From Streptococcaceae bacterium (GTDB lineage: Bacteria > Bacillota > Bacilli > Lactobacillales > Streptococcaceae), in the NCBI GenBank assembly GCA_031270325.1, contig JAISXW010000006.1, forward strand, positions 1 to 64,000: 64,000 nucleotides of DNA, given 5' to 3'. Shown here one piece after another: positions 18,240 through 28,107 of the stretch (its first letter is position 1; every line of letters starts with the position of its first letter). A model generated the notes under the pieces. That model made no database searches. It was not told the DNA's origin and saw only the letters and a program-made list of their open reading frames with translations. The position numbers and the translations under genes were made by a program.

Positions 18240-19709
18240 TTATTTTTTAGCGACAATCTCGATCACAAATTGTAGCGGACCAGCGGAGTCCTTAGTCGGT
18301 GGCGTTTCACCATAGGCCAGATCGACTGGAATGGTTAATTTGTAAATGCCGCCGACCTTTTTACCTGCTAAGCCTTTTGTCCAACCGGGGATGACATCTG
18401 ATAAAGGAAATTCGATCGGCGTTGCGGCGCTATCGGCAGTTCTCTTAGTTGTGTCAAAGATAATGCCTTTAGCATTCCAGCCGGTGTAGTTAGCTTCGAT
18501 TATATCGCTCTCAGCGACAACAGCACCCGTCCCAGCTTTAAGTTCTTCAACTTTGAGTTCAGTGACTTTTTCAGCATCAAACTTCTTAGCTTTGACCAGT
18601 TTAGTGAACACTTGATAGTTATCTTGTGCGGTCTTGACAGGATTTTCAGCAGTCGGTTTGTTTGCGATATAAACGGCATCACTTTTGATTTTGATAGCAG
18701 CTGGGTAGGCTGCTTTGAGCCAATCAACCACCTCTTGATTTGTTTTAAAATCCTCCTCCGTGGCTTGTTGTGTAAGATCACGTGTCCAATGCGAATAGAG
18801 TTTGTCAGTCGAAAGGGCACGACAAACGCATGAAGGTTATTTTACTCCTTAGATTTCCTCTTAAATCCTTTTTCATGAAATTTCCTTATTCTTTTTCCCT
18901 GAAAAACGATTTAAATCGACCTCTCACGCTCATAATTTTTTCATGCGTTTGTCGTGAGTCGAAAGGGATGATAGATTGATTTTTCCGTCTATCATCTCGA
19001 CATTTGAATAACCAAATAATGCTATTACATTCGTAAAATCATAAGAGGCAATCAATGAAAAAGCATTCCCATCAGCTGATTGACCATCTACTGAAGTTTT
19101 ATCCCACCTATTCGTATCAGCAATCGATCCGTTAATCAAGTAAATATTGGCCTGTCTTTTTATCGGCGCCTCATAATCTGCATTGATTGTTCTCATTGTA
19201 CTGTCCAAACGATCTAAAACTTCGGCTAAGTTCGAGATTTTTGGTGTCTTATCCAATCCTGAGACTTTGACCGTTTTGGTGGCTGATTTGATTGGGTTGT
19301 CAGGCAGTGTCGTCTTGACACTCACTTTAACTAGTTGACCGTTATAGAGACCTTGTGACTTATCAAGTGTGACCGTCACATCCTTGATATACTGATTGAC
19401 TTCTTTCGGCTTTTTAGCAGCAATAATTTTTTCGATTTCCTTTTCATAATTGCCTGACAAGGTTGCTCTGCCTGCATTATTATAGCCAGAAAAGGTGACT
19501 TTTATTGCACCTGTCACATCTTTAGGTTGTTTGGATACGTAGACGTAGCTGGCTATCCCTACAACTAGGACAACAATTAAAACGCCCAAAGCTATCCATG
19601 CTTTTTTGCTCAATCGTTGCAGCAATGGCAACCGTGTCGTTTCAGTTTGTTTGTCAAGCTTTTTTTCAAGTTCAGCGATTTGTTTTTGTAACTTTTTTTG
19701 TTCGTCCAT
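18240..19709 (-). pseudogene. Membrane-anchored FKBP-type peptidyl-prolyl isomerase gene interrupted by a MITE
   Basis: Two ORF pieces (18930-19724 and 18240-18731) are halves of one gene. The first has the coiled coil, membrane helix and beta-rich extracytoplasmic region; the second, after WLKAAYPAAIKIKSDAVYIANKPTAEN, carries an FKBP-type isomerase domain (VEELKAGTGAVVAESDIIEANYTG, PGWTKGLAGKKVGGIYKLTIP, LAYGETPPTKDS). A 139-bp MITE with an 11-bp target duplication sits between them. Insert plus one duplication is 150 bp, exactly 50 codons, so the frame is kept but a TGA inside the element stops translation. Removing it restores about 439 residues whose junction aligns with the paralogue at 17066. 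Confidence 0.85.
18818..18956. mobile_element. MITE, copy 1 (139 bp)
   Basis: Perfect 17-bp terminal inverted repeats (CACGACAAACGCATGAA) and a directly repeated 11-bp flank AGTCGAAAGGG at 18807-18817 and 18957-18967. It has no coding capacity. A second copy, inverted, is at 47501-47636. Target duplications of 11 bp are known for some IS4-family elements; no autonomous partner is in this window. Confidence 0.92.
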
Positions 19710-20211
19710 GTCTAGACCTTTCATAACTAATCAAATAGCCAAAAGGACTTATCATATCCTGTGACTGTGCGTGTTGTGCGGTAAAGTTAAGGTAATCTTG
19801 AATTTCTTCTCGATCTAAAGTCTTATATAGCTGATAATGCAGCAAGCCGAGTTCATCATCTGACAGCAACTTAAGTTCCTTGAGATAAATCAGATAGTTG
19901 AGCAAGAGTAAAAGTTTGTCAACAGCGGCTTCATTTTCTTCAGCACTGTAACCATTTGCAGCCACAAAGTCATTGAAACACTCATTATCAGTTTGCGTTT
20001 GGTAAAAGCAGTCAGACTCGTAATCAATCTGGTCAAACGCCTGTTTGATCAGCGGATCTGATTGGAATTGATCCAAAATACTTTTGACCAACTCAGCTCT
20101 TTTAAGACAATTAGCTTTTCGATATTGACACAGGGCAAAAACACCTCCGACCAAAGCAGATAGGAGACTAAATAAGGGAAACATATTTTGGATTAGCCAT
20201 GATAGTATCAT
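19672..20211 (-). CDS. Membrane-anchored helical protein, unknown
   Basis: 179 residues with an N-terminal membrane helix (WLIQNMFPLFSLLSALVGGVFALCQY) and a mostly helical cytoplasmic remainder (RAELVKSILDQFQSDPLIKQAFDQIDYE; EEIQDYLNFTAQHAQ). The shape resembles DUF4760-like single-pass proteins, but I am not certain. Its ATG overlaps the stop of the upstream gene (ATGA), so it is coupled. Its 3' end overlaps the start of the isomerase gene by about 40 bp, and part of that end is present a second time at about 18011-18063 because of the tandem duplication. Confidence 0.6.
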   Translation of the reverse strand: MILSWLIQNMFPLFSLLSALVGGVFALCQYRKANCLKRAELVKSILDQFQSDPLIKQAFDQIDYESDCFYQTQTDNECFNDFVAANGYSAEENEAAVDKLLLLLNYLIYLKELKLLSDDELGLLHYQLYKTLDREEIQDYLNFTAQHAQSQDMISPFGYLISYERSRHGRTKKVTKTNR

Positions 20212-20699
20212 TTAACAGGTGTAAAGATCAAGATTGTTTTGGCTTCTTTTGTTTCAATCACATCGCCGTCATTCAATATAATCTCGCTCCAACTATCCTC
20301 AGAAAATTTTTGAGTGTCACTGCTACTGTTAGCTCTCTTAAGGTTGAATTCAAAATAGTGTCCATTTACTTCTGCAACAGTATAGTCCCCAGCAACAATA
20401 TCTTTCCCGACAGTAATCGTTCCTGATAAACGAACCTCTTGAGGTGTTGGCTTGAATAATTCCAATTCCCCACTAGCTACTGGCCTAATGATCGCAAAGT
20501 ACAAAACACCTGTCGTTAATAGACAGCCAATAATAAAGCCAATCAATAAAGATTTAAGTTCAAAAAATGCGTGTTGCTTCTTCTTCGTCTCCTGAACAGG
20601 TTCTAATTGTGCTGCTTTTTCTTTTAATTCTGCAAGTTTTGCTTGTAGCTCCTCAGTATTCCCCAGCTCACTTACAATTTTGTTTTCTTCTTCTGACAT
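20208..20699 (-). CDS. Membrane-anchored protein with N-terminal coiled coil, unknown
   Basis: 163 residues from MSEEENKIV, chosen because GGGGG lies just upstream and the ORF-track leader is not preceded by a site. Coiled coil ELQAKLAELKEKAAQLEP, then one membrane helix (LLIGFIIGCLLTTGVLYFAII), then a small extracytoplasmic beta domain (SGTITVGKDIVAGDYTVAEVNGHYFEFNL) that resembles surface domains seen in other Firmicute membrane proteins. It is the first gene of the cluster. Confidence 0.6.
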   Translation of the reverse strand: MSEEENKIVSELGNTEELQAKLAELKEKAAQLEPVQETKKKQHAFFELKSLLIGFIIGCLLTTGVLYFAIIRPVASGELELFKPTPQEVRLSGTITVGKDIVAGDYTVAEVNGHYFEFNLKRANSSSDTQKFSEDSWSEIILNDGDVIETKEAKTILIFTPVK

Positions 20700-20741
20700 A
20701 GATAACCCCCGCTTTGTAATTAAGGGAGTGATGTCAATCAC

Positions 20742-21192
20742 TTCCTTAATTTAGTGTACTAAATTAGGATTTTCTGAAAATCTTTTTTTTACCAAACAAG
20801 TCGAGTTATATTTAAATCTCCTTGGACTTGTTCAAAATCAAATCATTCACGTTTTTTACAAGCCAATTTTAAACCACCCCTCACAACTCCGCAACAAAAC
20901 TTATCTTGCCGAGGAACTTCGGAACGTGGCTTATTTATTGACACTTGAGAGCTTGCTCGTGTGTGGTCAAAAGTTGATCTCTTGAACGTCGAACCCCCAG
21001 ATTCATCAGCCATCGTCCCTTGATTCTGGACTAAATCATGGTTAAATCATCATCACATTTAGTCCAAAAAAACTTTTTTTATTTTTTTGATACAGTCGGT
21101 CTTTTTTTTGCGTACATAATAGTGAGGGAAAAAACCTCTCATCGTTGCAAGAGCACGATGACGTCTATTACAAAGTCTAGAAAGGACTTCAC
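20742..21192. other. Intergenic stretch without a supported gene
   Basis: Divergent spacer between the membrane-protein cluster and the gene at 21193. It contains an imperfect AT-rich hairpin near 20762-20795 and long T-runs at 21061-21115 that probably belong to the promoter region of the next gene. I see no ORF worth listing and no RNA gene I can name. Confidence 0.5.
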
Positions 21193-21690
21193 ATGAAAAA
21201 ATTACATCACACTCAAATCCCAGCCGATGTGCTGGCGGATGCACAGGAGCATATTGATCGCACCAATCAACTCCTCGCGCCTTACATCATCTCGCTTTCA
21301 ACTCATGAGCGCAAAGAGATGGCAAAAATGGGCGATAAATCGCTAGGTTTTGTCTCAAAAGCCTACGATTTTGCCAAAAAATATCCCAACTGGGCGCCGG
21401 CTTACTTAAACATGACGGAATTTGCGATTGACCTCGCCGATGCGACCAACCTCCGCACCCTCCTCGTGAGCTGTCAAGAACTGACCCATAATATTGACAA
21501 CACAGTGACAGCTGCCGGTAGCGAAGCCTATAACGCCTCACTCGTCTTTTATCAAGCTGCTAAAACTGCTGATAAACAACAAATGTCTGGGGCAAAGGAA
21601 GTTGCTCTGGAATTAAAAGAACGGTTCCCGAGACACAACCGTCACGCTGCTAGTGTCACAACTGGCACAGCAACCCCTGATGTCGACTAA
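21193..21690 (+). CDS. Conserved-looking hypothetical helical protein
   Basis: 165 residues with GAAAGGA a few bases before the ATG. It is predicted to be helical and soluble, with SLGFVSKAYDFAKKYPNWAPAYLNMTEFAIDLADATNLRTLL and an Ala/Thr-rich C-terminus. Similar proteins of this size with the PxYLNM-type segment are familiar from several bacteria without known role; I do not assign a function. A strong terminator follows 40 bp later. Confidence 0.65.
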   Translation: MKKLHHTQIPADVLADAQEHIDRTNQLLAPYIISLSTHERKEMAKMGDKSLGFVSKAYDFAKKYPNWAPAYLNMTEFAIDLADATNLRTLLVSCQELTHNIDNTVTAAGSEAYNASLVFYQAAKTADKQQMSGAKEVALELKERFPRHNRHAASVTTGTATPDVD

Positions 21691-21731
21691 GTTCACACAA
21701 GTCTGTCAATCTTAAGCAACACATTGCCAAG

Positions 21732-21764
21732 CAAAAGCTGCGCTTATCATGGGCGCAGCTTTTG
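21732..21764 (+). terminator. Terminator after the gene at 21193
   Basis: Perfect 12-bp stem CAAAAGCTGCGC/GCGCAGCTTTTG with a nine-base loop. The T-run is short (TTTTG), but the stem is GC-rich at the loop side. Confidence 0.75.
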
Positions 21765-21780
21765 TCATGTCCATTATTGA

Positions 21781-21838
21781 GGGCGCCTTCCATCATTCAG
21801 CTTGCCATCTCTGGTTAGATGAGTGATTGGGGGCGCCC
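21781..21838. other. Long GC-capped inverted repeat
   Basis: GGGCGCC and GGCGCCC close a 58-bp hairpin whose inner part also pairs (ATCATTC with GAGTGAT, one G-U). It is just after the terminator of the previous gene and before repeat array 2, and ends with CTTTA on the plus strand. It could be a second terminator or a structured RNA. Confidence 0.45.
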
Positions 21839-21911
21839 TTTACTTGTTGATTCTAGTCTGCCAATTCATCTACTTCTCTATGAACGACAGACATCAGACT
21901 GATTTCGAGGG

Positions 21912-22266
21912 TGGTCTCACTTTTTATGAGGTCGTCCTAGTTTTTTACTAGGTTATTCTAGCTTTTTTCTAGGATGCTTTCACTTTTTACTAGAACGCCC
22001 TAGTTTTTTTCTAGGATGCTTTCACTTTTTACTAGAATGCCCTAGCTTTTTTCTAGGATGCTTTCACTTTTTACGAGAATGCCCTAGCTTTTTTCTAAGA
22101 CGCTTTCACTTTTTACTAGAATGCCCTAGCTTTTTTCTAGGATGCTTTCACTTTTTACGAGAATGCCCTAGCTTTTTTCTAGGACGCTTTCACTTTTTGT
22201 GAGAACGTCCTAGCTTTTTACTAGGACGCTTTCACTTTTTACTAGAATGCCCTAGCTTTTTACGAG
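21912..22266. repeat. 21-bp/42-bp tandem repeat array 2
   Basis: About seventeen 21-bp half-units alternate between a CCCTAGCTTTTTTCTAGGATG type and a CTTTCACTTTTTACTAGAATG type, giving a 42-bp higher-order period. Each half holds short inverted arms around CTAG (CCTAG...CTAGG; TTCTAG...CTAGAA). It fills the convergent gap between the gene at 21193 and srtA. The rest of the gap to 22617 holds only a hairpin (CCCCCACGCT/AGCGTGGGGG near 22491-22519) that may end the srtA transcript. Confidence 0.9.
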
Positions 22267-22617
22267 GGCAGCGGCATTTGAAAAGAGAGTCGTCACACTA
22301 TTTTGGGCCAATTCCCCAAACAAAACCTCCCCTATCATGCTCCTAGTCGAATGGCTTTTAAAGCGAGTCGGCACTGATGAGTATCTCAGGCGTGTGGCCT
22401 TATCTGCCACGCCGGCGAGCTTATCTGGCGTGACTGATGCCTTGGTCAAATGGGCAAGACTTCTGTCTCATACTTGCCCTCAAACTCAAACCCCCACGCT
22501 CGTGTCTGAGCGTGGGGGTTTGGAGTCATGCGACATGAGGCCGACGTGCTCAGCTGTGAGCTTGCTTGGCTTGTCGGCTTGGGTTTGCGCTCAAGTCTTT
22601 TGCTTGCCTGCCAGTCT

Positions 22618-23346
22618 TTAAAAATTACTAAACTGATTGTAGCGCGTTTCAAAGGCTTTTTTGACATTACTTTGAGCTGTCGCAAAGTCAATTGTCTGGA
22701 CATAGTCTGCCGAGACGATAATTCTTTTCACGGCTTCAATATCATCACAGGTCACCAAGGTCAATTCTTTTTTGCCGGGATGATCATCAATGACTTCGAC
22801 ATGTTCAGGTGTCACGAGCTTGACTTCCTTAATCTGATATTGATAAATTTTTTCCTTGTCAGTGATATAGATGACCATGTTGTTTTTGGCACGTTCTAAG
22901 GGTGTGAAGAGCAACTGCGGCGCTCCGGTCACACCGGTCACATGGTGACTGGCAAGGGCATAGTTACCCTCGCCCATGACCTGATCGTCTTTCATTGTCC
23001 CTGCGCCATACATCAGTTCGACATTGCCCACGCCTCGAAAGATGGGGAGGTTAATCCCCAAATCAGGAATGGCAATCCCGCCAATCACGGGGAGTTTTTG
23101 GGCTTTCCACTGGTTCTTCATCACATCTTCAAAGGAGATCGATTCGACTGTTGAAAAGTCAAATTCGCCGATCCCTTTTTGATTATTCTTTTTCAGGACT
23201 TTTTTGTCGACCTTAGACACCTGATATTGATTGGTCCGCCACGACATCAGCATATTTCTGAAGCCTTTGTTAAAGATTAAGACGAGACCTAGCAGCAAAA
23301 GCAAGACTAAGAACACATTAACCAGCCAACGCCAAATTTTTTTCAT
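22618..23346 (-). CDS. srtA: Class A sortase
   Basis: 242 residues. An N-terminal membrane helix (residues 5-28) anchors the catalytic domain. The active-site residues are visible: His in LASHHVTG, Cys in LTLVTCDD and Arg in EAVKRIIVSADY. Housekeeping sortase A cleaves LPXTG-type proteins and attaches them to lipid II. Its place downstream of gyrA is the usual position of srtA in streptococci; here apbE lies between the two. No LPXTG substrate is encoded in the window. Confidence 0.93.
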   Translation of the reverse strand: MKKIWRWLVNVFLVLLLLLGLVLIFNKGFRNMLMSWRTNQYQVSKVDKKVLKKNNQKGIGEFDFSTVESISFEDVMKNQWKAQKLPVIGGIAIPDLGINLPIFRGVGNVELMYGAGTMKDDQVMGEGNYALASHHVTGVTGAPQLLFTPLERAKNNMVIYITDKEKIYQYQIKEVKLVTPEHVEVIDDHPGKKELTLVTCDDIEAVKRIIVSADYVQTIDFATAQSNVKKAFETRYNQFSNF

Positions 23347-23487
23347 ATAAACTCCTTTAAGATGATGGGGCGACTACTGTGGGCTGTCAAAGAGTCGGGC
23401 GTGTCCGCCACAGGCCTCTTTTCCTCTAACGCCTAGCAGCCGAACATCCTTGACTCCGCATTAGTGCTAGCCACTCAACCAGTCCAC

Positions 23488-24564
23488 TCAGGACTTGAGG
23501 TCGCTAATTTTCCCCATTTGATAACGAGACCCTTTCTCTAGGGTAAAGCGATCCCGCAGATGTTTCGTGACATAGACTTTATTATCTTTGTCAACAAAGA
23601 TCGCCTCAATATCGGGCTGTTTGTCGATAAAGGCATAGCCTTTTTTAGTCCCGAGGGCAAATAAGGTGGTCGATAAGGCATCGCCATCGACACCTTTGGG
23701 ACTGACAATCGTCACACTTTGAATGTCATTGTCAAAAGGATAGCCGGTCTCAGGGTTGAGGATATGCGGATAAATCTTGCCGTCTACCTCTAAATAGCGT
23801 TCATAAACGCCAGATGTCGCCACGGATTCATTTTGTGCAGCCAATAAACCGATTTGGGCTGACACATCTTGATTGGGATCTTTGATCCCGATAGACCACG
23901 GGGTCTTGTCGCCACGATAGGACGTCCCAATCAAAGATAAACTAGACGAGCCCAGATCGACAATGGCAGTCGTGACCCCGTTTTGTTTCAGGTAGTCAGT
24001 CATGCGATCAGCCACATAGCCTTTGGTAATCGCCCCCAGATCGAGCTTGACACCTTTTTGGGTCAAATAAACGGTCTGCTTTTGATCATTAAACTGAATC
24101 AACTGATAGGCAACGAGGGGCAAGGCTTGATCAATCTCAGCCTGACTGGGCTTTCTCGCATCGTCAAAACCAATCCGCCAGAGACTCGTCAGGCTGCCAA
24201 TCATCATATCGAACCCTGTCCCCTGCGCCGAATACTCGTAGGCTGTTTTTAGCAGTTGATAGACCGACTTTGATACCTTGACCGGTTGAATGCCGGCTTG
24301 GTTATTGACCTCGTCTAACTCACTACCGGCTTGATTGACCGTTGTTTTTTTATCGTAGTCTTTGGCAATCTCAAGTGCCTTAGCAATCGCTTTCTCGTGA
24401 CCTTGATCATAGGCGGTAATCTTGACATAAGTCCCCATGGTAAAGGTTTCTTTGACATAGGGTTTGCGGCGCAAAGCCCTTTGCTTTGTCCCACATGATG
24501 TCAGGAGTAGGCAAAGGGCTAAAAGTAGGGCAAGCGAGCTTAGCCTTTTATTCAACTTCGTCAC
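23488..24564 (-). CDS. apbE: FAD:protein FMN transferase ApbE (lipoprotein)
   Basis: 358 residues with a lipoprotein signal peptide and lipobox LLTSCGT, so the mature protein is attached outside the membrane. ApbE attaches FMN to Thr in target proteins. Family motifs seen: [52 protein letters not shown] and the metal site around [11 protein letters not shown]. The start overlaps the end of gyrA by 17 bp, so the two are cotranscribed. Confidence 0.9.
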   Translation of the reverse strand: MTKLNKRLSSLALLLALCLLLTSCGTKQRALRRKPYVKETFTMGTYVKITAYDQGHEKAIAKALEIAKDYDKKTTVNQAGSELDEVNNQAGIQPVKVSKSVYQLLKTAYEYSAQGTGFDMMIGSLTSLWRIGFDDARKPSQAEIDQALPLVAYQLIQFNDQKQTVYLTQKGVKLDLGAITKGYVADRMTDYLKQNGVTTAIVDLGSSSLSLIGTSYRGDKTPWSIGIKDPNQDVSAQIGLLAAQNESVATSGVYERYLEVDGKIYPHILNPETGYPFDNDIQSVTIVSPKGVDGDALSTTLFALGTKKGYAFIDKQPDIEAIFVDKDNKVYVTKHLRDRFTLEKGSRYQMGKISDLKS

Positions 24565-27025
24565 TTGTGATTACCTCTGTGCCATTTTCTGCTCCATCAG
24601 TGTCTGATTCTGGTTCTACTAGGGCAAAAGTCACAATATGCGCTGCCTTATCTAATCGCATGACTTTGACACCTTGAGCGCTCCGACCGGTTTGAGAGAC
24701 GTTGCTCACGTGTGTCCGGATAATCACACCCGTGTCTGTGATCAGCATCAGGTCTTCATCGCCATTGACAGTCACGAGACCGGCTAATTTACCCGTCCGT
24801 GCGGTCACATTCATGACCTTGATCCCTTTACCACCACGACCTTTGGTTGGGTAATGCTCGGCAGCTGTTCGCTTACCAAGACCATTTTCACTGATGACGA
24901 GGACTTCTTGTTGATTGTTGATCGTGCTTGAGCCGACAACATAGTCACCATCACGCAAGTTCACACCTTTGACACCTGTCGCCGTCCGCCCCATATCTCG
25001 TAAGATATTTTCTTTAAAGCGAACAGAGTAACCATTATGTGTCCCAATGATTAATTCTTCGTCGCCAGTCGTCAACAAGACATTGACCAGTTGGTCATCT
25101 TCTCGCAAGTTTAGGGCAATCAAGCCATTGGTGCGGATATTGGCAAAGTGTTGGGCATTGGTTCGTTTGACGACCCCACGCAAAGTGGTAAAGAGGAGGT
25201 AGCGTTCTTGATCAGAATGGACGACATTGATGACCGTCTGAATCGTTTCTCCCTCGTCCAATTTAAGTAGATTGACAATCGGTAACCCTTTTGCTTGACG
25301 ACCGTACTCTGGAATTTCATAGGCTTTAAGGCGGTAGACACGGCCTTTGTTAGTAAAGAACAAGAGCTGATCGTGCGTTGAGGTGGAAATCATCTGCTTG
25401 ATGAAGTCCTCATCTGAGACACCAGAGCCTTGAATTCCACGACCGCCACGATTTTGCGCTCGGAATTCATCTTGATTGAGGCGCTTGATATAGCCTTTGT
25501 TGGACAAGGTAATCAAGACATCTTCTTCCTCAATCAAATCTTCATCTTCAACACTTAGCACTTCGCCTACTAACAGCTCCGTCCGCCGTGCATCTGCGAA
25601 TTTACGCTTAATCTCATCCATTTCTTCCTTGATGATCGTGACCACACGCTCAGGTTTTGCCAAAATATCAATCAAGTCTGCAATCAATGCCACTAAGTCG
25701 TCGTATTCTTTTTGAATCTTATCACGTTCCAAACCAGTCAAGCGGCGCAAACGCATATCCAAAATAGCTTGGGACTGCCGTTCTGACAGTTGGTAACGTG
25801 CCATCAATTCGGCTTGGGCAAGGGCATCTGTCTCTGAGCCACGAATAATCTTGATTATCTCATCAATATTATCTAAGGCAATCAGCAAGCCCTCTAAAAT
25901 ATGGGCACGTGCTTCAGCTTTTTCCTTGTCAAACTGCGTCCGCCGTGTGATGACTTCTTTTTGGTGGGCGATATAATGCGTCAGAATTTCCTTAACGGAT
26001 AAAATCTTCGGCGCCCCATCAACGATTGCCAGCATATTAAAGCTGAAATTCGTCTGCACGCTGGTTAGTTTGTAGAGATTGTTGAGGATCACATTGGCAG
26101 AGGCATCACGGCGAACTTCGATGATAAAGCGGACACCGTCACGGTTGGACTCATCACGGACTGCTGTAATCCCCTCAATCCGTTTTTCCTGTGCCAAACG
26201 CACGATATGTTCATGCAGTTTGGCTTTATTGACCATATAAGGAAACTCAGTGATGACGATCCGTTCCTTACCAGACTTGGTCAGCTCAATCTCAGACTTG
26301 GCCCGAAGTGTGATACTGCCTTTGCCTGTTTCATAGGCACGGTGAATCCCGCTGCGCCCCATGACCAAAGCACCAGTCGGAAAGTCTGGACCAGGCAAGA
26401 CTTCCATAATCTCACGAGTTGTCGCGTCAGGCTTATCCAAAATCAGCTTGACCGCATCAATCGTTTCGCCTAAATTATGTGGCGGAATATTCGTCGCCAT
26501 GCCGACAGCAATCCCTGTTGTTCCATTGACCAAGAGGTTAGGGAAACGAGCGGGTAAGACGACCGGCTCACGCTCTGTGCCATCATAGTTGTCGATAAAG
26601 TCAACCGTCTTTTTATTGATGTCACGCAGCATTTCCAGCGCAATCTTGCTCATGCGGGCTTCAGTGTACCGCATCGCAGCCGCCCCATCGCCGTCCATTG
26701 AACCAAAGTTCCCATGACCGTCAACAAGCATGTGGCGGTAGCTCCACCATTGCGCCATCCGAACCATTGACTCATAGATCGCCGAATCGCCATGTGGGTG
26801 ATATTTACCCATGACATCCCCTGTGATCCGCGCCGATTTTTTATGCGGCTTGTCCGGTGTCACACCGAGTTCATTCATCCCATAAAGAATCCGACGGTGA
26901 ACGGGCTTTAAACCATCCCGAACATCTGGTAATGCCCGCGCCACGATAACGCTCATGGCATAGTCGATGAAACTTGTTTTCATTTCACTGGCCAGATTGA
27001 CACTGACTAAATTTTTGTCTTGCAT
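24548..27025 (-). CDS. gyrA: DNA gyrase subunit A
   Basis: 825 residues from MQDKNLVSV, where AAAGG lies ten bases upstream. The breakage-reunion domain has the active Tyr in [13 protein letters not shown] and the quinolone region [18 protein letters not shown] with the usual Ser. The C-terminal pinwheel carries the GyrA box (QNRGGRG), which separates it from ParC. An acidic tail follows (SDTDGAENG). The neighbours apbE and srtA follow on the same strand. Confidence 0.97.
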   Translation of the reverse strand: MQDKNLVSVNLASEMKTSFIDYAMSVIVARALPDVRDGLKPVHRRILYGMNELGVTPDKPHKKSARITGDVMGKYHPHGDSAIYESMVRMAQWWSYRHMLVDGHGNFGSMDGDGAAAMRYTEARMSKIALEMLRDINKKTVDFIDNYDGTEREPVVLPARFPNLLVNGTTGIAVGMATNIPPHNLGETIDAVKLILDKPDATTREIMEVLPGPDFPTGALVMGRSGIHRAYETGKGSITLRAKSEIELTKSGKERIVITEFPYMVNKAKLHEHIVRLAQEKRIEGITAVRDESNRDGVRFIIEVRRDASANVILNNLYKLTSVQTNFSFNMLAIVDGAPKILSVKEILTHYIAHQKEVITRRTQFDKEKAEARAHILEGLLIALDNIDEIIKIIRGSETDALAQAELMARYQLSERQSQAILDMRLRRLTGLERDKIQKEYDDLVALIADLIDILAKPERVVTIIKEEMDEIKRKFADARRTELLVGEVLSVEDEDLIEEEDVLITLSNKGYIKRLNQDEFRAQNRGGRGIQGSGVSDEDFIKQMISTSTHDQLLFFTNKGRVYRLKAYEIPEYGRQAKGLPIVNLLKLDEGETIQTVINVVHSDQERYLLFTTLRGVVKRTNAQHFANIRTNGLIALNLREDDQLVNVLLTTGDEELIIGTHNGYSVRFKENILRDMGRTATGVKGVNLRDGDYVVGSSTINNQQEVLVISENGLGKRTAAEHYPTKGRGGKGIKVMNVTARTGKLAGLVTVNGDEDLMLITDTGVIIRTHVSNVSQTGRSAQGVKVMRLDKAAHIVTFALVEPESDTDGAENGTEVITSDEVE

Positions 27026-27076
27026 TGATTTACAGCCTTTCAAATACGAATCATGTATGGTTACCATTATAGCAAA

Positions 27077-27100
27077 AAAACTAGGATTTTCCTAGTTTCA
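27077..27100. other. Hairpin and -10 element upstream of gyrA
   Basis: Stem AAACTAGG/CCTAGTTT sits directly beside TATAAT (minus strand, about 27063-27068) upstream of gyrA. It may be a terminator of weak strength or part of gyrA promoter control. No clear -35 is seen because the stem occupies that place. Confidence 0.35.
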
Positions 27101-27232
27101 GACTGCTATGTGAACGCCGTGGATAGCCAAAGTTCGCAAGCCCCCAAAACTTCATGAGCATTCAAGGGCTTTAACAACCGCACCAGCTCGCACGCCTTGT
27201 CATCCCTTTATCGTGAGCGTTTAGCGCTAACA

Positions 27233-27256
27233 CAAAAAGCAGGTCTCGACCTGCCA
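27233..27256 (-). terminator. Terminator of the arginine operon
   Basis: Stem GCAGGTC/GACCTGC with a two-base loop followed by TTTTTG on the minus strand, 12 bases after the argB stop codon. Confidence 0.8.
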
Positions 27257-27267
27257 AAGCTATTGGT

Positions 27268-28107
27268 TTATTTCTTAATCAGCGTGCCGAAGCCTTCGCT
27301 TGTAAAGAGTTCAAAAATCAGGGAGTTCTTCATCCGACCGTCTAATAGCACCGCCTCATTTAAACCGTTTTGCATGGCATATTTGATGGCTTCGAGCTTG
27401 GGAATCATGCCGCCAGAAATCTTCCCTGCTTTGATCAGTTGATCAATCTCAGCGAGGGTCGTCTCTTGCAGAAAAGAGGTTTCATCAGGGAAGTCCGCAT
27501 ACAAGCCACGCACATCAGATAGAAGGATAAAACGCTCAGCCTGTAACTCGCCCGCAATCCGACTGGCTGCTGTATCGGCATTGACATTATAAATCTCGCC
27601 AGCCGCATCAACACCTGCAGTCGCCACGACCGGAATCGCTGATGTTTTAGCGATACGCTCGATAATTTCGGGGTTAATCTTAGTAATCTCCCCGACATAG
27701 CCTAGCTCCTCGGATAACTGTTGAACTTCAATCATTCGCCCGTCAATGCCTGAGATACCAATCGCTTCGCCACCCAAACGCTGAATATCACGCACCAGTC
27801 CTTTATTGACCATACCTGATAACGCCGCCAAAGCCAGATCCGCCGTTTCCTCGTCCGTATAGCGCAAGCCACCGATAAAGGTCGAAGTCTTACCATACTT
27901 GTCCAAAATCTCATTGATCGCAGGTCCTCCACCATGCACCAGCACGACATTGATCCCCAAGGTTTTCAATAATAAAATATCACTCAGAACAGATTGCTTG
28001 ATTGTCGCATCAGTCATGGCGTTGCCACCATATTTGATAACCACGGTCTGCCCTTGATATTTGAGCATAAAAGGGAGCGCTGCTGTCAGCGTTTCTGGCA
28101 TATTCAT
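27268..28107 (-). CDS. argB: Acetylglutamate kinase
   Basis: 279 residues of the amino acid kinase family, phosphorylating N-acetylglutamate. Motifs: VIKYGGNAMTD at the N-terminus, VLVHGGGPAINEIL, and ILLSDVRGLYAD. The loop typical of arginine-sensitive enzymes cannot be judged by eye. Last gene of argC-argJ-argD-argB; its ATG overlaps the argD stop by four bases. Confidence 0.95.
   Translation of the reverse strand: MNMPETLTAALPFMLKYQGQTVVIKYGGNAMTDATIKQSVLSDILLLKTLGINVVLVHGGGPAINEILDKYGKTSTFIGGLRYTDEETADLALAALSGMVNKGLVRDIQRLGGEAIGISGIDGRMIEVQQLSEELGYVGEITKINPEIIERIAKTSAIPVVATAGVDAAGEIYNVNADTAASRIAGELQAERFILLSDVRGLYADFPDETSFLQETTLAEIDQLIKAGKISGGMIPKLEAIKYAMQNGLNEAVLLDGRMKNSLIFELFTSEGFGTLIKK

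Noticed and set aside
18240-18731. Independent 163-residue FKBP gene starting at a GTG
   Set aside because: The GTG is an internal Val of the interrupted gene; no ribosome binding site, and the frame continues upstream to the MITE border.
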